A stretch of 64,000 nucleotides of DNA from Lumbricus terrestris (taxonomy: Eukaryota; Annelida; Clitellata; Crassiclitellata; Lumbricidae): NCBI GenBank assembly GCA_949752735.1, contig OX457036.1, positions 15,317,356 to 15,381,355 of the forward strand. Direction: 5' to 3'. The notes below the pieces were generated by a model. That model was not told where the DNA came from and did no database searches. It saw only the letters and a program-made list of their open reading frames with translations. How positions within the stretch are numbered: position 1 is the first letter of the stretch; every line of letters starts with the position of its first letter. Positions 13,514 through 25,403 of the stretch are shown piece after piece. A program made the translations under genes and the position numbers.

Positions 13514-14484
13514 CAAACACTCAACCGGAACGAATGCTAGAACATGATTGGATGTAATTTGCACGTGATATAAATAAATAACACGATTGGCTAATGACGA
13601 GTGACGTCAACGTACTATTGATCGAATCCTATAATGATGTCAAATCAGTCGCCATAGTAACGCGCAAATAGTCTCCTCCTAAATTTCTATATTTGCTCTT
13701 CAGTCTTGTCTATGTACTATTTTTGGCTTCTAGGATTATTATTATTATTGAAGTTTACAAAAAAAATAAGTTCGACAAAGTAAACGATAAAGTACGTAGA
13801 ACTATTATAACTCTCTCATATCGAAGTATTCGGAAGATGAAACGAGTCCATCGTCAGAGTAAAGAATGACACTTAGCGAGTTGTGAAGTAAATAACGGTT
13901 TAGTTAAATCTTAGTCAGACCGACCTTATGTGCATGCACACCCGTCGATAAAAATTCATCGAGCAATTTTCCCAGCTACTTAGAAATGAAGTAAGTAGTA
14001 TTTAAAACTCGTGTTATTGGTGAATTTTTCGGTTTGGTTATTAAAGATAGTGTAGGGTATACATGTTTCGCCATTCCGCACAAGTTTGGTGGCGAAACTG
14101 CAGTCGGTCCGGCGAAACCGCAGTATCGGGGACCGTATGTGTCGGTTAGGGTCAGATCAGGCGTCGTGAGTGTCGGTTAGGGTCACGTTAAGCGTCGTGA
14201 GGATCGGTTAGGGTTAGTGTCGTCATTAGATACTATATACTATACTAAGATATAAATTTATGAGCTTCTGTTTCACTCCAGTTATAGGATATTGGTCTAT
14301 AAACTTAAGCAACCGATTGAAATTTGCCGATTTTTTCTTGTTATTAGCTGTTATAAGCTTACAATGTTGTACTTCGCGTCTAACATCGGCAGTTAAGTTT
14401 GTTTTCAGATATAGACAATTTTCAAGGCAAGGTTTTTCTGTCTTTCATATTGTAGGCCTTTTAGTTCTATTGATTATAGACTTT
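13514..14484. other. No gene; TTAGGG-containing short repeats near 14080-14225
   Basis: No supported coding frame. 14130-14215 holds three copies of a ~31-bp unit with CGGTTAGGGT and CGTCGTGAG. Inverted relatives occur inside the MITE at 14612. Confidence 0.6.
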
Positions 14485-14611
14485 AAAACTGAAAAGATAG
14501 GAGGACCGAGATAAGCGAAATTACAGAAGACCAAGCAAAGACCATCACAGAAGACCAGGTAAGTCCATATCAGCCCAGAAAAGGGGATTGTGAGGTATTT
14601 TGAAAGGTTTC

Positions 14612-14986
14612 GGTACTTGTCGGTTAATTCACCGCCACACACAGAAAACAGCGTTGTTATTTTTAATCAATCCAACTATCCAACTTCTAGTTTGACGAGA
14701 ATTGTTTCCATCGATCCAGCTTCTGTTTAGGCAAGATTTTGTTTGATAAATCCCGCTTCTATTTCGCTAGAAAATATTTTTCATCAATATAACTTCTATT
14801 TAATTGAACATCATTTGTTCATCAATCCAGCTTCGATTTCAGCAAGTATGACTGCACCAACCCTATCCCTAACCCTAACCGACCCTCACGGCGCATACCC
14901 TGAGCCCTAACCGACCCTCACGACGCTTAACCTGAACCCCTAACGCTGTGTTTCTGTGTGTGGCGGTGAATTAACCGACAAGTACC
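14612..14986. mobile_element. 375-bp MITE with perfect 8-bp target duplication
   Basis: The termini GGTACTTGTCGGTTAATTC and their reverse complement enclose it, and the inverted repeats run ~45 bp. The flanks 14604-14611 and 14987-14994 are both AAGGTTTC, an 8-bp duplication as in hAT elements. The target is the GGTTTCTTATG segment of a cassette. The interior has telomere-like CCCTAACC units in 14866-14940. Confidence 0.9.
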
Positions 14987-17536
14987 AAGGTTTCTTATGT
15001 ATTTTGTATTATATTCACAGGCAGAGAAGCACAGATGACCAAGAAAAGACCATCACTCAGATAAGTAGGCCTAGATAATCAGAGATGAAGAAATAAGTCA
15101 AGAAAAACATGAGACCAAGAGAAGTCCATCATAGTCCAGAGCAGAATATTGAGTGGTATTTTATTTTGAAAATAAGATTTCTTGTGTTTTTTATATTTAT
15201 ATTTTCAGACAAAGAGATGCAGAAGTTCTAGAAAAGACAATCACTCACTCAGAGACAAAGACACAAATTAAGAAGAATGAAAAGTCATCAGAAGACTATC
15301 ACAGGCCAGTAGAATATTGTTTTTTTTCTTTCAAACATTGTGTTTCTTGTGTATTCTGTATTTTGTCAGGGATGGAAATGGGTTCAATTCAATTCAATTC
15401 ACTTTGTTGCAACCAGAATAAACAAGATGACAGCAAAAGTAGAAAATATGCATGGTTGATTCAATGCAAGCCTCTTCTTTATACGTTATTTCATACCTGT
15501 GTGATCTTTGTTGTTAAATGTTGTTATCTGCAGGTAATAAAAGAAAAAGGTGAAGAAAGCCAATATTCCAGCCATACAGATTCAACTGCGGAGAGCCCTG
15601 GAGTTCAGAAGTCCAGTTGATACTGTAATTAAAATGTTCCATTAAAAATCTGTAGGATACCATACAAGCTAAAGTTTGCATGAAGCAGTTAAACTTACCA
15701 GCTTCAGATATGTTTAAAGGATGTAAAGGCTTGGTTCTCTGCAAGCCTATTCATGTGATTATTTCATGTCAATATTGTTTGCTTCACATATTCGTCATTT
15801 TAGTATTGAATAACTTTCTCAGTATATACTGGATTTTGGATAACATTTAATACATAGCATGAATAAAGCCAACTGAATTTAAGCCAACTTCAAGCAAAGT
15901 CCACAATTTCAAAAGCAGAAGATCAACTATATGATGCATTTAGGAATCTTTGACCTTTGATTCATGTCTTTATGTAAATTTAAAATCTGAAATTTGTTTT
16001 CAGCGCGAAAAATACTTCATACAAAGAAAACTAAAAACAAAGCCAGAAACATTGGCAGGTATTTTCGAAATTCTATTTCATACCGTCTTGATTTCGGGAA
16101 AAATTTGTTTAGCAACTGATAAAGCAATAAATATATTAATGAAAGCCAGTATTACAGGCAAGCAGGGTCAATTGCAGAAAAGCGCTGAAGTTCAGAAGAC
16201 CAGGGTATGTTTTAAAATAACTGTTGCATTTAATTTCATTGTGACACTTTACGAGCTAAAGCTTAGGCCTACTTAAAGCAGTTAAACTGACCAGAGCTAT
16301 TGAAGGATGTGATTATGGATGCAAATTTGAGATACATGTACCCTGAACAGAAGATCAGCCGATATTTTCAAATTGTGATTTCTCTGTTTCATGTGTTATT
16401 GTCCTGTTAGGACAAACTTATTTTTGGCAGATAGATACAAAAGCCAAAGATCTGCAAAGTGACCAGCAAGCCATTGATGGAGAAAATGCACAGAGGTTTG
16501 AGTTGTTCTACAGGTTATTTACAATTGGATTTTTAAAGATTCATGTGCTTTAGGTGTGGTGACAGTGTTAGCCAAGATAAAATATCAGCAAATTCAACAA
16601 CAAAAGAAAGCACAGAGGTAAGAGTATAGTTAAATGGGTCATTTATACATGAGATTTGAAAGATTCACTTGTCTCACATTTGATATTGGTATTTATTAAT
16701 TTTGACAGGCAATGGATTTGTGTAATGTCAACAGTAAAAATCAGGGCATAGAGGTAAGATCTGAAAACATAAGATGTCAGTAAAGTCAACATCAAAGCAA
16801 AGCACAGAGGTAATGGAAGTTAGATGGGTCATTTCTAAATTAGATTTGAAAAATTCACTTGTTTCACATCTGGTTGCAGTTTTCAGAAGACGTGAAGTGT
16901 CAGTAAAGTGAACATCAAAGCAAAGCCAAAACCTAAACAGACATGATGATCAGAGGCCAAAGATAACGTTCAGGTATTTCTTCAAATGATGGTTTTTTCT
17001 GTTTTTTATTTTATGGTGCCGTGTAAGTTTTTTAGCAGACCAAATATATAAGACATCTAGAACCAAGCATCAAGTGGCTTACTTCAAAAGCCAGCAGAAT
17101 CAACACAAGGCAAATTCCTGAACTACTACAGTGTAGAAGATCAGCTCATAGTTTCAAGTTACTTAATGTTTGTTCTATGTTATAATTTAAAGCTGTTTTA
17201 GTGATAAGCATTTTTCAGCACTTAACTCAAAAGACCAATGTAATTGACAGCAAAGCCAATTTCAAACAAAGCCCAGGGAGAATTGACAAATCAAAGATGG
17301 GATTAGATTGTCAGGTATGATTTCAAAGCAAGTTTCTACTGTTTTTCATGTGAATTCCTTTTTGTTCTTTTGATATAGGCTTTAAAACCAAAAAGATTAG
17401 AAGACCAACAAAGCCACAATTACAGTAGACCAAACGAAGACCATCACAAAAGACACAAAGACCAAGTAAGACCATTACAGCCCAGAGTAGAATATTGGGT
17501 GGTATTTTGAAAATAAGGTTTCTTATGTATTTTTAC

Positions 17537-18473
17537 TAGGACTGTTGTTCGATTAAAAATTTTAATCGAAATTAATCGCACGATTAATTTTTTTAATCGC
17601 AATTAACTGCAAATTAATCGCAATACATTTCCTTCAATTATATTAATCTTAATATTTTCTAAGGACCCCTGAAGCATGACATTTTAATGACTGAATGCAA
17701 TCTTTCTATTGCAAACACATTCAATGACCTTTGGCTTAGACCTATTGAATTTCTGCATTTTGAACAGTTTTGTATGACAGACAGAATTGAAACACTGTTC
17801 AAATCAGTCAGCTGCTCAAAATTCATTATTTTTTTCATTTGAGCCACATATAATTAAAATGATATAGGCCTTAATGTGAAAATTAGTCAACCGTTTTCTG
17901 ACTATCAAAATAAATTATGTTATTCAGCCAATTGTATAGGCAGACCAGTTTATTTACATTGGTCGGTTCAAGGGATGCTCTTATTATTAACAACAATAGG
18001 TCTACTATTGAACCTCATTATTTAGTCACAATTCTTCACAAGAGGTTGCGGTTCTTACCAAACCTATCTCATTAATTTTGTTCTCGTGCTAACATTTATC
18101 ATTTTAAATCTGGATCCATTGGCCTTGTCATCTCCTGAAATTCAACCAATGTAGTCTGACTGGGTGAGGAAACAACCTTAGTGGCGGATGTCGGCGGCTC
18201 ATCGTTAGCGATAACGCATGTTTTGGTTCGCATGCAGGCGATATATTAGTGAGCAAAGAATTGCTACGATAATACTCTTTTATTTGGAATATTTGCCAAC
18301 GAATGAATAACTAGTTTTAAGTGTGAGCGTTCCGTCCAAAGCGGGTTTTTGTGCCTGCGATTCCATTTAATCCAATCTATTTAACGCGTACGATTAATGC
18401 GTTAAAATTTTTAATCGCAAAATTTTTTAACGCGTTAATCGCGCGCGTTAACGTGATTAAATCAACAGCCCTA
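17537..18473. mobile_element. 937-bp non-autonomous hAT-like element
   Basis: It starts TAGGACTGTTG and ends CAACAGCCCTA, with long AATTAATCG-rich subterminal repeats at both ends. The flanks 17529-17536 and 18474-18481 are both ATTTTTAC, a perfect 8-bp duplication. It interrupts a cassette acceptor tract, which reads continuously once the element is ignored. No transposase frame is recognisable inside. Confidence 0.9.
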
Positions 18474-19794
18474 ATTTTTACATTTATATTTACAGACAAA
18501 GAAACTCAGAAGCCCAAGAAAAGACTATCACCCAGATATGAAGATCACCAGAGATGAAGAAAGAAATTGTGACGAAAGAAAGGTCAGTAGAAGACTGTCA
18601 AAAGCCAGATAGGTATTTTTAAAATTATGGTTTCTTATTTATTTTGTATTTGTATTTGACAGGCAATGGAAACATGAAGTCGCAGTCCAGGACAGAAGAT
18701 TGTCAAAAGATAAAGATATATGGTAGATCAATCACAACAAAAGACCAATGGATGATTGAGAGGTATATTGATATAGCGTGGTTTCGTATGTATAGTGTAT
18801 TTATACTTCAAATCAAAATCAAATCAAAATCAAATCAAGTTTATTGCTCCCATAAAAGAAAAAGTACAACAGTTACACATTTTGACTTGCTAATATAGAT
18901 AAGAAAATTAGGTATAATTACAGGTACAAACGAGTAGTATTTCAGGGAAGCAACTTACTTAAAGACAAAGAAAAGAGGAAGACCATTAAGGTAAAGACAG
19001 AAGACAGCTAGAAATCCAAGCGACCGCCCATCATAGCACAGAAATGACGAATGCAGGTCTTCTCAAGGTAAAGGTTTTTCAATGTTTCACATTTATATAA
19101 TTATATAATGGCTCGGAAACCATGGACAACAAAAGACCCAGAAAGACAATAGATGCCCAAAGGAGAAGATTGTCCGAAGAGGACGACAGGAATAAATTAG
19201 AGAGGACCATCAAAGTACGGAGGAGAAGTTTGAGATGTGTTCTGAAAGTGAGGTTTCATAATAATTGATTGTGTGCTTTATATTTATATTTATGGTTCTT
19301 ATGTATTTGATATTTATATATAATATATATGGTTCTTTATAATTATGTATTTCATATTTATATTTATAGAGAGTGAAGCCAAGAAAACACAGAAAAGGCA
19401 AAACAGAGGATTGTCAAAAGATTAAAACAAAATTCCAAGGATACCCAAAAGACCATCAGAGAACAGAGAAGAAACTTGACAGGTATTCACAAGTTAAGGT
19501 GTTTTTGGTGTTTTTGTATTTATATTTGCAGACATAGAAACCAAGAAGAAGATCAAGTGTTTTTGCCAATAAAGACATAGCACCATGCAGGAAGGTCACA
19601 GACCAACAAAAACGGCGCCATAGCCAGGAGAAGATGGGCAGCTATTTTCATGGTAAGGTCTTTCTTCGTTTTATGTTTAAATTTGTTTCATGGTGAAAGT
19701 CTTTCAGTGGATAGATGTATAACAACAAAAAGACCAGAGGACTAGAAAAGGTATTATCGTAGCCAAGAGACGATTGTCAAAAGATGAAGGTAAG

Positions 19795-20165
19795 AGGACC
19801 AATAGAAGACCAAATGAAGACCAATAGAAGACCAATAGAAGACCAATTGAAGAACAATTGAAGAACAATTGAAGACCAATAGAGGACAAATAGAGGACCA
19901 ATAGAAGACCAATTGAAGACCAATGGAAGACCAATAGAAGACCAATTGAAGACCAATAGAAGACCAATAGAAGACCAATTGAAGAACAATTGAAGACCAA
20001 TAGAGGAAAAATAGAGGACCTATAGAAGACCAATTGAAGACCAACAGAGGACCAATAGAAGACCACTTGAAGACCACTTGAAGACCAATGGAAGACCAAT
20101 GGAGGACCAATAGAAGACCAATAGAAGACCACCGGAAGACCAATAGAATACCAAAGAGAAGACGA
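19795..20165. repeat. GAAGACCAAT/TGAAGACCAAT minisatellite
   Basis: About 25-30 short, imperfect units of 10-15 bp (AAGACCAATAG, AAGACCAATTG, AAGAACAATTG). It looks like expansion of the AGAAGACCAA motif of the surrounding cassettes. The long minus-strand open frames across it (WSSIGL repeats) are products of the repeat. Confidence 0.9.
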
Positions 20166-20248
20166 TCCAAGACCAGAGGAGATGACTGAAATGTATTTTA
20201 ATAGTAAGGTTTTTATGTATTTATTTTGTTGTTGTTTATGTTTATAGG

Positions 20249-20379
20249 CTATAAAACCAAGAAAACCCAGGAAGACCAAGAGATGAAGATGAAGAGAAGA
20301 CAGAAGTCCGAGGAGACACAAAGAACAAGAGAAAAAATCATCAACAAAGCAGAGAAGATGATTATTGCCCGTCTCAAGG
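20249..20379 (+). other. Best exon-like cassette
   Basis: Preceded by TTTATGTTTATAG and followed by GTAAGG, this 131-base segment is open in one frame and would encode a very charged Lys/Glu-rich peptide (KTKKTQEDQE near its start). I do not recognise a family. Coding or non-coding status is open. Confidence 0.35.
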
Positions 20380-20588
20380 TAAGGCTATTTATATTTAAAT
20401 CCAGTTTACAAAGGGCTAAAACACTGCTACGCGACTACTTGATTAATGACTGTGAAGATATTTAATCTTGTAGGCACTGATTTTTATTTTTTGTTTGTTT
20501 TTGTTCTTTAGGTAAGTTTACTACATTAATTGTCATCTCATGCCTGTTTTTAGCCTACTGTTCAATTCATGATGTCAACCGTCTAGCC

Positions 20589-21890
20589 CAGGGGTTCTCA
20601 ACCTTTTTCGTCCCGCGACACACTTAAACTTGCTAACAAATTTGGCGACACACCATTCAATCGTCATATGTAAATGTCGTAAAAATATATAAAAAGTGTC
20701 AAAGTTAAACATGTCTATTTATTTTAAATTTGCTCTCAAACTTATTTATCCTACTAAAATGCTAAACTGCTGACATTTTTAATAAATGAAAATAATTATA
20801 TTGAATTTCTTTCAAATTTTTATGATTCTAAAATTCTAAATTATTCTTCTGATCCCAATCTATAGCCTGTAGTCGTTTCTACAACTCGACGTCAATTTAG
20901 CCACCTAATTACTAAGACCTTGTAGTCCTAACAGTTAATGGGATCTTTGTTCTTGAATTTTTTTGGGATCATATTAAAACGCGGTTCCACAGTGTTTGTA
21001 AGTGCAACTCGTAGGCAGGCTGAGAGGGCACCTCCGACAAGTTTTTCCGATTCTTGTTCTTTATGTTGATCATCTGAGAAAAGCCCTGTTCAGATAAGTA
21101 GAAGCTATGAAAGGAAACCAGCTCCTTGATAGCTTTGTTTGCAAGTGATTTGTAACGTTCTTCCTTGTAAGTCTTTGCCCAGAACTGAGTTCTTGATAAT
21201 TTCTTATACAAGTCCTTCATTCTGGAATCACATTGCAGCTCAACAAGACTTAGAGTTTCCTGTTCATTGTTGTTCAATTCTGCTCCATTGATGTTGTCTC
21301 TGAGGAATGGGTTCAACATCCACCTTGTCTTCTTAATATCAGCATCTGAAGAGGATGGCTAAATTTACGTTTTCTTACCCATACATTTTTCCATTTCGAT
21401 TGCTGACTTAGCCTAGGTTAACGGGTAAAAGTTTTCTAACAGGTGCGACCGTGCGATCGCCGCACCGTGCGATCGCAAACGTGTTTGCATAGGCCCTATG
21501 TCATATCCGCTGAAGATAAACGTCATAACTACCCCAGACCGAGGTAAAATAGATAGATAAACAGAGCGCAACAAATTCTCATTGCAGTCATCCGCTAAAC
21601 TTCTAAATTACCTGTAGGTAAAGGAAGTCAGTGCATAATGTACGAACAACGGACGTGTGCTGTGAGAATTTAGTAGACTGATGTTATTTAGGATTATTTC
21701 GTGTAATCATTGACTTACTGCGCTGTGTCAGTTTGGAAAAGAAACGAAGATAATTTTTATTATCATTATTATTAATTCGCGACACACCAATTCTTCGCGA
21801 CACACCAGCGACACACCACTTTTACGCGACACACCGCCGGTCAAGTCGCGACACACCAGTGTGTCGCGACACACCGGTTGAGAACCCCTG
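20589..21890 (-). mobile_element. hAT (Charlie-like) transposon, 1302 bp, decayed
   Basis: The termini CAGGGGTTCTCAACC and GGTTGAGAACCCCTG are inverted, with GCGACACACC repeats inside both ends. The flanks 20581-20588 and 21891-21898 are both GTCTAGCC, a perfect 8-bp duplication. It sits inside the 3' part of another repeat that ends in a (TTGAA)n tail at 22039-22054, so the insertion is nested. A transposase fragment remains on the minus strand. Confidence 0.95.
20969..21319 (-). pseudogene. hAT transposase C-terminal fragment
   Basis: The minus-strand frame of ~116 codons contains LVELQCD near its start, then FW, YKSLANKAIKEL, SFYLSEQGFSQM and IKNKNRKNL. This resembles the conserved C-terminal dimerisation region of Charlie/ZBED5-type hAT transposases (length to FWxxY, then STYLCExxFS, then IKSKxRxxL). 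The catalytic N-terminal two-thirds are missing, so it is inactive. It lies within the element at 20589-21890. Confidence 0.75.
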
Positions 21891-22150
21891 GTCTAGCCAT
21901 CAGTTAAAATTGCACATGTAAATAGGTGTCCCTGTTAGCGGGATATTCATCCTTAGGGCCTTCCTTGTTGCCATCCGATTATGTGAAGCATGTAAATACT
22001 ATGACTATAGTTTATGGTTGATGGTTACAATAAATGAATTGAATTGAATTGAATATTTATATTTGCAGACGTAGAAATGCAAAAGACCAAAAGACCATGG
22101 TGAGACAATCACAGAACAGGGCAGATGATTAACAGGTCTTCTCAAAGGTA

Positions 22151-23990
22151 AGGTTTTGGGTGAATTTTTAAATTTATATTTGAAGACATAGGGTGTCATT
22201 TTAGAAGCAACAGCATTCTACAGAAAACCTGGAAAGTCTAGAAGCTTGTATCAACCTGGCCCCTTGCACACAAATAACTTTTCAGTGGATGTTTAAATGT
22301 CACGTAGTTCTAAGCAAAGTTCAAACAAAAGAAATTCTAGAACTGACAAATAATTAACATCTGATAATATGGAATAATCAGGACAAAGCTGTATAAACTA
22401 AATCATTCTACAGACATTGGTAGAATTACAAAGCTGAAGATCAACACTCGGCAGGTATTTTCAAACTCAGAATTTTGTGTTTCGTAGACCAGAAGACCAA
22501 TAAAGAACATAATTTTAGCTTTTCACAGTTGTGGCAACAGTTTTTCTTTCAGCCGACATATTAATTAAGCGTCAACTTCAAAGCAAAGTGAACCTGAAAC
22601 CAAAGCCATTTGGTTAATTGGAGAAGATCAACAATAATTGGTTGTGGCGGATTTTAGATTTATGTGATCTTCGACTTCATTTCACATTTGAACCTATATG
22701 TTGCTTTGCTTTACATTTGCTACAGTTTTTGAAAAATTCTCAGCAAAGACTAAAAATTATGAAAGGAGACCAGCATCGAAACAAAGCCATCTGGCATCCA
22801 TCCCACAAAGAACAATGATCACGGAACAAAAGCCATTGTTCAGAAAAACAAAGGATCAAAGATTCAACATAATTGTAAGAAATTAATTTTTATCTCATTC
22901 TAGGGGCTGGTTTTTTCGCTTATTTCAGCAACGAACAAGTATTTGAATTGACTGGTGTATGAATCTGAAAATGTGCTTACTATGTAACACCATAAATTAT
23001 TTGGTAATGTAAACTATGGCTTATTCTGGTTGTCCATAAATAATGATGCTACTGCGGCATATCTCGCGTTGAAATCAAAGTTTTCCGACTTTATTTCGGT
23101 GAGGGATGAAATAGTCTTCTCCGCAAGAGACTTTACTTTAGAAAATAGCGTACACTCTTGGGGCGGAACGAATTTATTCTGAAACAGATCTGCCAGAGGA
23201 GAATCCGTTTCGAAATAGATTCTCGTGTTGGGGGAAAGACTTTTAGGGGAGAATCTGTCATGGGACACTGACCGGCTTCACCACCCCTGATGTCATCACT
23301 CATCACTCATCAAGCAGCGTTTAATCTCTTTGGGGGAAATCAAGGGCAGACAGCAACTGCTTAGCCCGAACAGCAACGACACCCTTCACCGAACAGTTTT
23401 TCTGACGACCTTTTTAGTCTTTGTTTCAAAGTTTTTTTAAAAGACATCTACTCCGGTACTTTATAATCTAATTCCGCCACTGGTTGCACTGTGCCAGTGC
23501 CAGTCCCAAACCTGGATAAGGGAGGAGGGCGTCGCTAATGGTCTTTGTTATCACACAGTGATATTAAACTGCAACTACCACCACCATTTTATAATCTGAT
23601 GATCTTTTTTCTGGAGGGGTGGGTGATATGGTACATAAATACTTTCTTGGGGAGAAGTCATTCCTGGGGTAGAACTTTTCATCCCCCCAGAGACGTCTAG
23701 ATTAAGCACTGCTCATTAAACCTTTGACCCACGCTTGAACAATTATTGTGTTTTTATTTAATTGTTTTTTGGTGTTAGACTTCTTCGCTGTGCGTTGTTC
23801 GGAGCTGCAATGAAGTTCAATGACCGTCTTTAAACAGAGCTATGTGCTGCATGGTCAGCAGAGACAGTATACAGGTTTGTGTTAACCATTATGGCTTCTT
23901 GATTTGATCCTTCTAGAGACGCCAAACGACCTTTTCAGTTGCTGAAGTTGGAACCATTGTTGTCTGCAGATGTTTCTGCAAGAGAGGCAA
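22151..23990. other. Degenerate cassettes and unclassified repeats, no gene
   Basis: 22200-22870 continues cassette-like purine-rich blocks. 23270-23700 carries fragments of the G/C-run MITE families (a TTTTTAGTC block near 23411, CCCCCC and GGGG runs). No supported coding frame. Confidence 0.45.
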
Positions 23991-23999
23991 TTTACACTT

Positions 24000-24240
24000 T
24001 AGTGTGATAATATTTGCAGGAGCTTGAAAATTGGAAAGCAAGAAATTAAGTGTGTTTTTACGAAAGGTTTCTGATGTAAATTTCTCATTTCACCGTATGC
24101 AACTGTGCATGAATAATGAATAGCATCATTAGTGCGAAGAAATTCGTTAAAACCAAATGTAGTAGTTAAAAATTGAGTGTCAATTTCCCACGGGGGGGGC
24201 AAGTGTCCCTCTTGCCCCTATGTGCGGGCACCCATGGTTG
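24000..24240. mobile_element. MITE fragment related to the 62574 element
   Basis: The right end (24190-24235) has GGGGGGGCAAGTG, CCTCTTGCCCCTATGTGCGG and CACCCATG, matching the right end of the intact element at 62574-62874. The left terminus is not found. Confidence 0.6.
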
Positions 24241-24775
24241 GAACTCTCATTCTGTATCTGTGAGTTCTCTTCAATATAATTTTCATTTCGCTCTCAGCCT
24301 ATAACTGACCTATTCTCAACTTCTGACTGGTACTCCCTCCTCCTCATTTTCTTTTCTCAAATTCTATTTCTTCTCTCGTGGCCTTGCGCACTGGGAGCGC
24401 CTCTGAACGGTTCACCCTAGTAGAGGCGCTTTATAAATGTACCACTGACCAACAAAACCGGCGCCACGGCCAAGAGAAAATGGGCAGCTATTTTTCAGGG
24501 TAAGGTTTTCTTCGTTTTATATTCAATTTTTTTTAATTTTTTTATAATACAATACAATATTCCAAACCTCTCAACTGAGCATAGGCTGCTAATTTATCTG
24601 TCTTTACGGACTCGATTTGGAGTTGACATATAGGTTACGATTACATTGGTGTATGTTTTCTTGTAGATGTTCTGGACCTGTTCACCATTTGGTTTGGAGC
24701 ATCATTGGTTCATGACTTATGCATTGAGCACTGGCGATACAGAAGGGTTAAGGGTTAAAATTGCATTTGTTTGTT

Positions 24776-25013
24776 TGTATGTGCACTTGTTATAGTGCCC
24801 CTTCAAGCTCTCTCTACTCAGAGGCGCTTCCAACTACCGCGTGGACGCTGCATCGGAGTTTCACTTCAAAGCGCTGAGCAATTGCTAGTGAAGGACTTGC
24901 CCAAGGTCCCTACGTGGCGACTTGAGTTGGATTTGAACCTGCTACACTCTGGCTGTAAGGCAGAGAATATGCTCTCTACACCACACAGAGAACATACCTA
25001 CTACACCACCGAA
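24776..25013 (-). mobile_element. tRNA-derived SINE, copy 2
   Basis: Reverse-strand copy of the SINE at 12836. On the minus strand it shows an A-box-like GGTGGTGTAG, a B-box-like GGTTCAAATCC, then the shared body and the AAGTGCACATACA end. Confidence 0.8.
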
Positions 25014-25074
25014 TTAGCACAGATAGCATTTATGCTATCCCTGACTGATTTTAAAATGATTGCTTGATTCCAGG

Positions 25075-25215
25075 TCTTAAAGTGTGACCAGACGGTCATG
25101 GACAGCGTCCAGGCACTTATTTCCAATCTGTATGATCTCCTGCCACTTATTAAACCAGCACAGCATGAAAAGGTAAGCAGCTTTTCCTGCAGATACTTAT
25201 TTTTTCACACTTTAC
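25075..25215 (+). repeat. Dispersed repeat, copy 2 of the 7425 family
   Basis: It shares GACGGTCATGGA, GTCCAGGCACTTATTT, CTGCCACTTATT and CCAGCACA with 7438-7520 in the same order. Confidence 0.7.
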
Positions 25216-25262
25216 GCACTTGACTCTGTACCTTTACCAATACCGCACCATGTGTTTGTATG

Positions 25263-25403
25263 CATAAGTTTGGAAGTCATGCTTTCGCAGTCTCAGGACC
25301 CAAAGAATGGAATAGTCTCCCAATTTCCATTCGTCAGTGCACATCTGTTGTGGAGTTTAAATCTAAATTAAAAACTCATTTATTCTCATTACATTATGGC
25401 TAG
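25263..25403 (+). pseudogene. Non-LTR retrotransposon ORF2 C-terminus (5'-truncated)
   Basis: Plus-strand frame of 46 codons ending TAG at 25401-25403. It reads HAFAVSGPKEWNSLP, then IR, then FKSKLKTHLF, the hallmark C-terminal tail of CR1/jockey-type LINE ORF2. About 65 bases later a (TTGTA)n tail (25468-25497) closes the element. Everything upstream of the tail is lost, as usual for 5'-truncated insertions. Confidence 0.85.

Larger units (their letters stand above)
14485..24510 (+). repeat. Array of degenerate exon-like cassettes
   Basis: A pattern recurs at irregular spacing on the plus strand: a TATTTATATTT-CAG acceptor-like tract, a purine-rich body full of AGAAGACCAA, AAAGACCATCAC and CAGAG, then a donor-like GT and a GGTTTCTTATGTATTTT stretch. 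Examples are 14485-14558, 15010-15080, 15200-15300, 17378-17465, 18490-18600, 19170-19260, 19535-19655, 20235-20380, 22070-22150 and 24450-24510. Three start with a shared block (ACTTTAAAACTGA at 14489, GCTTTAAAACCA at 17379, GCTATAAAACCA at 20248). No cassette continues a recognised protein family. It could be a long non-coding transcript, a very divergent repetitive gene, or a tandemly amplified repeat. Three DNA transposons are inserted in it. Confidence 0.55.

Noticed and set aside
14130..14220. Telomere or subtelomere boundary
   Set aside because: Only a few TTAGGG units separated by spacer, with ordinary genomic DNA on both sides.
15153..15620. 155-codon open frame in the cassette array
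   Set aside because: It crosses several acceptor-like and donor-like sites and shows no family; it looks like chance opening in AT-rich repeat DNA.
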